In this document: in pieces, positions 5,663 through 9,984 of the stretch
Layout: every line of letters begins with the position of its first letter
Numbering within the stretch: position 1 is the first letter of the stretch
Source of the DNA: CAZTHC01 sp964613425
GTDB lineage: Bacteria; Bacillota; Clostridia; TANB77; CAG-508
Direction of reading: 5' to 3'
Assembly (NCBI GenBank): GCA_964613425.1
Contig: CAZTHC010000040.1
Location: 1 to 9,984, forward strand
DNA: 9,984 nucleotides
Position numbers and translations under genes: made by a program
The notes under the pieces: model-generated
Told to the model about the DNA's origin: nothing
Seen by the model: the letters and a program-made list of their open reading frames with translations, nothing else
The model's database searches: none

Positions 5663-6499
5663 ATGGCAATTGTAACATTTTGGAGTATTGGAAATGAAGA
5701 AACTGGAAAATCAATGTCAACAGCAGCAGTAGCTACAGAATTAGCAGCAAACCATAACTTAAAAGTACTAGTATTATCTACAGCATTTGAAAATAAAGAT
5801 TTAGAAAACTGTTTTTGGGATGTTTCAAAAGATGAAAATATATATGTAGAAAATGACAGAAACAAAACAAATGTAGATTCCGGAATAGATGGTTTAGTAA
5901 AAGCAATTTTAAGTAATAGAACTTCACCAGAAACAATAACAAATTATACAAAAATAATATATAAAGATAGGTTAGAAGTACTAGAAACTACTAAAAGTCA
6001 TAAGGAAATTGAATACGAAAAGGTTAAATCTGTTTATCCAGATATGCTAGCAGTAGCAAATAGATATTACGATTATATTTTTGTGGATTTAAATAAAGAT
6101 TGCAATGATGAATTCACAAAAAAAGTATTATCAATATCAAGTATTATAGTAATGAACATTACACAAAGAAAAGAATCTATAAATAGTTATATGAAATTTA
6201 AAGAAGAAAATGATTTATTAAATCAAAATAATATTATAACAGTTGTAGGAAGAGATGACAAATTTTCAAAATACAATAGCAAAAATCTTGCAAAATACTT
6301 ATCTGAAAAAGAAGTGTTTTCAATACCATATAATACTTTGTTTTTTGAAGCTTGCAACGAAAACAATATTGCAGAATTCTTTTTAAAGTTTAGAAAATTA
6401 AATGATATGACAGACAGAAATTTATCTTTCGTTGCAGATATAAGAAAAATATCTGATGCAATTATATATAAGATACAAGAATTGCAAATGAGAGCATAA
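5663..6499 (+). CDS. MinD/CpaE-like ATPase, second of the pair
   Basis: This 278-aa protein starts at ATG 5663, three bases after the previous stop, with an AGGAG ribosome site inside the end of the upstream gene. The N-terminus MAIVTFWSIGNEETGKSMST carries an intact Walker A core (G10-x4-G15-K16-S17) but lacks the signature lysine of the MinD/ParA deviant motif. The following strand VLVLST (about 35-40) lacks the usual A' aspartate. Walker B is YYDYIFVDLN (about 135-144, Asp142). The C-terminal half diverges from ordinary MinD, and I see no clear amphipathic membrane-targeting helix. It probably binds ATP and may pair with the degenerate protein before it as a heterodimer, in CpaE-like positioning or regulation of the secretion machine; that pairing is inference. 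The gene 34 bp downstream is the CpaF-like motor. Confidence 0.72.
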   Translation: MAIVTFWSIGNEETGKSMSTAAVATELAANHNLKVLVLSTAFENKDLENCFWDVSKDENIYVENDRNKTNVDSGIDGLVKAILSNRTSPETITNYTKIIYKDRLEVLETTKSHKEIEYEKVKSVYPDMLAVANRYYDYIFVDLNKDCNDEFTKKVLSISSIIVMNITQRKESINSYMKFKEENDLLNQNNIITVVGRDDKFSKYNSKNLAKYLSEKEVFSIPYNTLFFEACNENNIAEFFLKFRKLNDMTDRNLSFVADIRKISDAIIYKIQELQMRA

Positions 6500-6533
6500 G
6501 AACGTAAATAAGTACAGAGGAGGGAGCCTAATA

Positions 6534-8302
6534 ATGAATATAGTAAACATACTATTAATTTTAGTAATTGCAGTTATGGCAATGTTTTTGCTTTTCTATT
6601 TTGTGAAGAAAAAGAAGAAAGAAGATGTAGAAAATAAATTACAAATAGATGATAAAACATATACTATAGAAAAAATGAAAGAATTTATTAAACGAAGAAT
6701 AGATGAAATTACTAAAATTAACTTATATGATATAGGTTTATCAGAAGAGGAACTTAAAAGAAGAAAAAATAAAAAATATGAATTAAAAAAGGCTCTAAAA
6801 GGCTGTACATATGGTGACGTAAACGATAAAAAATATATTAAAGAATTAATATATGATTTATTATTTAAAGAATATGGAGTAAATGAAACAAACATATCAA
6901 AAGCTATTCCTTTTGATATTCCTTCATTATTAACTCCACAAGATAAATTCGATATTTTAATATATGTATACAAAAAGGAATTTGCGTATGAGGCATTAAC
7001 AGAGTTTATTAAAAAATATAACTTGGCAGTATTAAAATATGTGGCTGGAGAAACAAAACCATGTTATGTAATAACTTCAGAAGAAATAAGCGATATATAC
7101 GAAAAAGAAAATGTAGTATTATCATTTGCAGATAAATTAAATGTTATAGTTCAAAGAATATATCAACATTATAAAGGCTATAGCAGTATAGATGAAGTTA
7201 GAGATATGAATATAGATGGAATTTCAGGAGGTGTTTCAGGACTTCCAGAATCATTCTTAAGTCAAGTTGCACAAACAGATGGAGATTACTTAGACCAAGT
7301 TATGGACCACAAGGTTCCAAGAGCATGTGATAGTATTTGGATATTTTTCCAAGGTAAATCTATACGTTTAGCGTTCCTTTCATTTGGAGCAGAAAGCGAA
7401 TTAAAGAGAGTTTGCCAAAACATATATAAATATAATAATCCAGGACAATTATCAGATACAAATGGTTTTAAGATTAATGAAATGAAGGATGGTTCAAGGG
7501 TTGTTGTTGTAAGACCAACATTCTCTGAAACATGGGCTTTCTTTGTAAGAAAATTCGATGTTAAGAGAGCAACATTAGAACAATTAATTCTTTTCCCAGG
7601 AAAAGAAGATACAATTCAATTACTAAAATTCTTGGTAAAAGGTGCAAGGATCGTATCACTTACAGGTGAACAAGGTTGTGGTAAAACAACAATGCTTATG
7701 GGTATGATAGAAAACATATATGAAACAATGAACATAAGGGTTCAAGAAACTGCATTCGAGTTGCACTTAAGAAAAATATATCCAACAAGAAATATTTTAT
7801 CTTTCCGTGAAACGGATACAATTTCAGGACAAATGGGTCTTGATGTTCAAAAGAAAACAGATGGTAGTGTTAACATCATCGGTGAGGTTGCGACAGATCC
7901 AGTTGCTGCATGGATGATACAAGCAGCCCAAGTTGCAAGTAAATTTACATTATTTACTCACCATGCTAAAACATTCCCAAATTTAGTAATGGCACTTAGA
8001 AACTCATTACTAAAAACAGGAATGTTCAACAACGAAAAAACAGCTGAAGAGCAAGTTATAGGAGTTTTAAACTTTGATATACATTTAGTTAAAGACTTTA
8101 GAGGTAGAAGATACATAGAAAGAATTACAGAATGTATTCCATTAGAAGATAAAAACGAATATACATTTGAACATCAAAAAGAGAAGACATTAGAAGGAAA
8201 GTTGAATAAATTTATGGATAACGCAACAAGATATTTTACAAAGGTAACAAACAAAGAACTATATAAATACGTAAACGTATTAGAATATGTAGATGGCGAA
8301 TA
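6534..8302 (+). CDS. CpaF/TadA-like secretion ATPase with N-terminal membrane anchor (3' end in assembly gap)
   Basis: ATG 6534 follows AGGAGG (6518-6523) at 10 bases. At least 589 residues are visible, longer than the 400-500 usual for CpaF. Residues about 4-24 form a hydrophobic helix followed by KKKKK, a membrane anchor not typical of this cytosolic hexamer. A divergent region (to about 200) leads into the CpaF-like N-domain. The core has Walker A GEQGCGKTT (378-386), an Asp-box equivalent (QETAFELHL, 405-413), Walker B-like IIGEVATDP (448-456, Glu451), a His box FTHHAKT (474-480) and a CpaF-like LVKDFRGRRYIERITE end. The family's GEVRGGE is replaced by GEVATDP. The protein would power pilus or secretion assembly. 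The frame enters the Ns at 8303. If the gap is truly 100 bp (or equivalent modulo 3), it ends at TAA 8412-8414, overlapping the next ATG. Confidence 0.88.
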
Positions 8303-8402
8303 NNNNNNNNNNNNNNNNNNNNNNNNNNNNNNNNNNNNNNNNNNNNNNNNNNNNNNNNNNNNNNNNNNNNNNNNNNNNNNNNNNNNNNNNNNNNNNNNNN
8401 NN
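8303..8402. other. Assembly gap of 100 Ns
   Basis: A run of exactly 100 Ns is the conventional placeholder for a gap of unknown length. It removes the C-terminus of the CpaF-like ATPase and possibly the start of the TadB/C-like gene, and could hide whole genes. Contig order and orientation across it are supported by the Tad-family genes lying on the same strand on both sides. Confidence 0.97.
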
Positions 8403-8413
8403 TATTTAAAGTA

Positions 8414-9984
8414 ATGAACAAAGGTGAAAATAAATATATAAAACAACTTCAAGAAGGTACAAAGAGTAAGGCATTTTCTTCAGAAGTTATTTATCAAAAA
8501 TTATACATATTTTATATGAAAATACCATTTGTTAAAAGATATGTACTAAAAATAAGAAGAAGACTAGAAATTATCAACTTAGAAGACGAGTATTTAACAA
8601 GACTACAGACGGCGTCTATCGTCTCAAAAATATTATTAGTTGTAGTTCCAGTAACGTTTTTGATAATATTATTAACAAAAGCTAATCCAATGTTGTTATG
8701 TATATTGTTAATATTTGAAATGTTGATAATAGAAACTTTAGCAGATGGATTAGTAGATAAAGTAGATAATAAATTATTAAAACAACAAATAGATTTTTTT
8801 GCAGAAGTAAGACATGCATACCATGAATACAATATGGTTGAAGAAGCTATTTATGAAGCTGCACAAAATGACGAACTAGAAGTATCACGTCAAGCAGAAA
8901 AAATATACGAAATATTAATTTCAGATGATCCAGAAATGGAATTAGAGAAATATTATGATATAGCTCCAAATAGTTATTTAAAAGAATTTGCAGGAGTTTC
9001 TTATTTAACAAAAGAATTTGGAGATAGAAAAGTAGATAAAGCATCACTTTATTTAAAAAATTTAAATAATATAACTCAAGAAATGCAGTTAGAAATATTA
9101 AAAAGAGATAAATTAGATTATGTATTTCAAAGCTTATCTTTAATTGCAGCTGTACCAATGATTGCGTTAGAACCAATTAAAAATTGGGCTGTTGGTAGTT
9201 TTTCATTTACAAAGCAATTCTATTATGGAAAAGTAGGTTTAATAGTTCAAATTTTAATAGTAGTATTAACTTTTGTGTGCTATATATTAACTCGTAAGTT
9301 AAAAGATAATGGAGCTATTAAAGACACATATAGTGACCCAAATAATAAATGGCAAGCAAAATTATACAAAAATAGATTTTTTAAACGTATTATAAATTTA
9401 TTTATACCAAAAGAAGGCACCAGAGAAAATAGAAAAATGGTTAGACTGTTAAAAGATGCTGGTTCAAGATTAAAAATGGAATGGGTATATATAAATAGAA
9501 TAACTATTTGTATACTTACATTTATTGCATCAATAATTTTCTTTATGCAATTACACAATATTGCAAAAGATTACATATATACAGAGCCTACAGCAGATTA
9601 TGATATTATGGGACAACTTTCTGACGGTGATACAAAAAAAGGTATGAAAATAACAGAGCAAGATAATTATTTCTTAGATGAATTTAAAGGAAAAAATATG
9701 ACTGCTGAAGAAATTTACAAAAAAATTAGAAGACATGAATTCTATAAAGAATCTACTGATGAAGAAATTGTAGAAACTTCAGAAAGAATATATACAAAAT
9801 TACAAGTAATAAATAATGAAAATTTCCAATGGTTTGAATTGCTACTATCATTTGTATTTGCTAGTTTAGGATATAATGCACAAATTGCTTTATTAATATT
9901 CCAAAAGAGAATGAGGCAAATTGAAATGGAAAATGAAGTAATGCAATTCCAAACAATTATACTAATGCTAATGAAAATTGAGAG
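8414..9984 (+). CDS. TadB/TadC-like membrane platform protein, probable two-unit fusion (3' end outside window)
   Basis: The frame is open from the end of the gap (8405) to the right edge. ATG 8414 is the first start after the gap and gives MNKGENKYIKQLQEG; its ribosome site would be in the Ns, so an earlier start is possible. At least 523 residues are present. Two membrane segments (about 68-88 and 92-110) precede a cytoplasmic T2SSF-like helical region (KQQIDFFAEVRHAYHEYNMV, 123-142). Further hydrophobic segments lie at about 238-253 and 273-293, then at about 362-380 and 472-496. A second unit appears to begin at the right edge (RQIEMENEVMQFQTIILMLM, 501-520). Ordinary TadB or TadC is about 300 aa with one such unit, so this looks like TadB and TadC in one chain. 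It would form the inner-membrane platform moved by the CpaF-like motor. The family call rests on topology and context rather than strong motifs. Confidence 0.7.
   Translation, partial: MNKGENKYIKQLQEGTKSKAFSSEVIYQKLYIFYMKIPFVKRYVLKIRRRLEIINLEDEYLTRLQTASIVSKILLVVVPVTFLIILLTKANPMLLCILLIFEMLIIETLADGLVDKVDNKLLKQQIDFFAEVRHAYHEYNMVEEAIYEAAQNDELEVSRQAEKIYEILISDDPEMELEKYYDIAPNSYLKEFAGVSYLTKEFGDRKVDKASLYLKNLNNITQEMQLEILKRDKLDYVFQSLSLIAAVPMIALEPIKNWAVGSFSFTKQFYYGKVGLIVQILIVVLTFVCYILTRKLKDNGAIKDTYSDPNNKWQAKLYKNRFFKRIINLFIPKEGTRENRKMVRLLKDAGSRLKMEWVYINRITICILTFIASIIFFMQLHNIAKDYIYTEPTADYDIMGQLSDGDTKKGMKITEQDNYFLDEFKGKNMTAEEIYKKIRRHEFYKESTDEEIVETSERIYTKLQVINNENFQWFELLLSFVFASLGYNAQIALLIFQKRMRQIEMENEVMQFQTIILMLMKIE

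Noticed and set aside
5518..5865. Minus-strand open frame across the junction of the two MinD-like genes
   Set aside because: It is antisense to two well-supported, tightly coupled genes, and its composition is that of a shadow frame.
8512..9558. Minus-strand open frames of about 90-110 aa across the right end
   Set aside because: They lie antisense to the continuous TadB/C-like frame, are rich in Leu/Ile/Phe from AT-rich complement, and have no ribosome sites that stand out.
1..9984. CRISPR arrays, tRNA or rRNA genes, insertion sequences with transposases
   Set aside because: I saw no regularly spaced direct repeats, no cloverleaf or rRNA-like GC-rich segments, and no transposase motifs. 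The only recombination enzyme is the serine recombinase.

Overview
The window comes from a very AT-rich, spore-forming Firmicute, probably an uncultured member of the Clostridia. The evidence is the base composition, AGGAGG-type ribosome sites, an alpha/beta-type small acid-soluble spore protein (SASP) gene, a TndX/TnpX-like large serine recombinase and a Tad-type secretion locus. TGG is used for Trp and TGA behaves as a stop, so code 11 fits. A run of 100 Ns at 8303-8402 shows that this is a draft assembly scaffold.

Region 1 (1 to about 2735) is the right end of an integrated mobile element (ICE, mobilizable element or prophage). It holds the tail of an unidentified gene, a phage/plasmid-type helix-turn-helix protein (164-595), a 51-aa protein with a strong RBS (753-908) and a 560-aa large serine recombinase (990-2672). 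The recombinase start lies inside an 11-bp inverted repeat.

Region 2 (about 2669-3000) is the element/chromosome junction. On the minus strand, a SASP gene begins normally (RBS, then MANSNSSRKLVPEAMDSLSK and the FKYEVASDV germination-protease region). It loses SASP similarity at about 2729-2737, where it runs into element DNA. The junction lies within a 72-bp imperfect palindrome, which I interpret as attR. The SASP C-terminal half and attL should lie to the left, outside the window.

Region 3 (3006-3879) is a Cof-type HAD phosphatase gene with its own promoter and a terminator-like hairpin. It is broken by a single extra base at about 3132.

Region 4 (3930-9984) is an operon-like run of same-strand genes for a divergent Tad/Flp-type machine. 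In order they are a CpaB-like SAF-domain protein, two consecutive MinD/CpaE-like P-loop proteins with altered motifs, a membrane-anchored CpaF/TadA-like ATPase interrupted by the assembly gap, and a long multi-pass protein that looks like two TadB/TadC (T2SSF) units in one chain and runs off the right edge. CpaF would power assembly, the TadB/C protein would be the inner-membrane platform, the MinD-like pair would localise or regulate it, and CpaB would act on the outer face of the membrane. No pilin or prepilin peptidase gene is in view.
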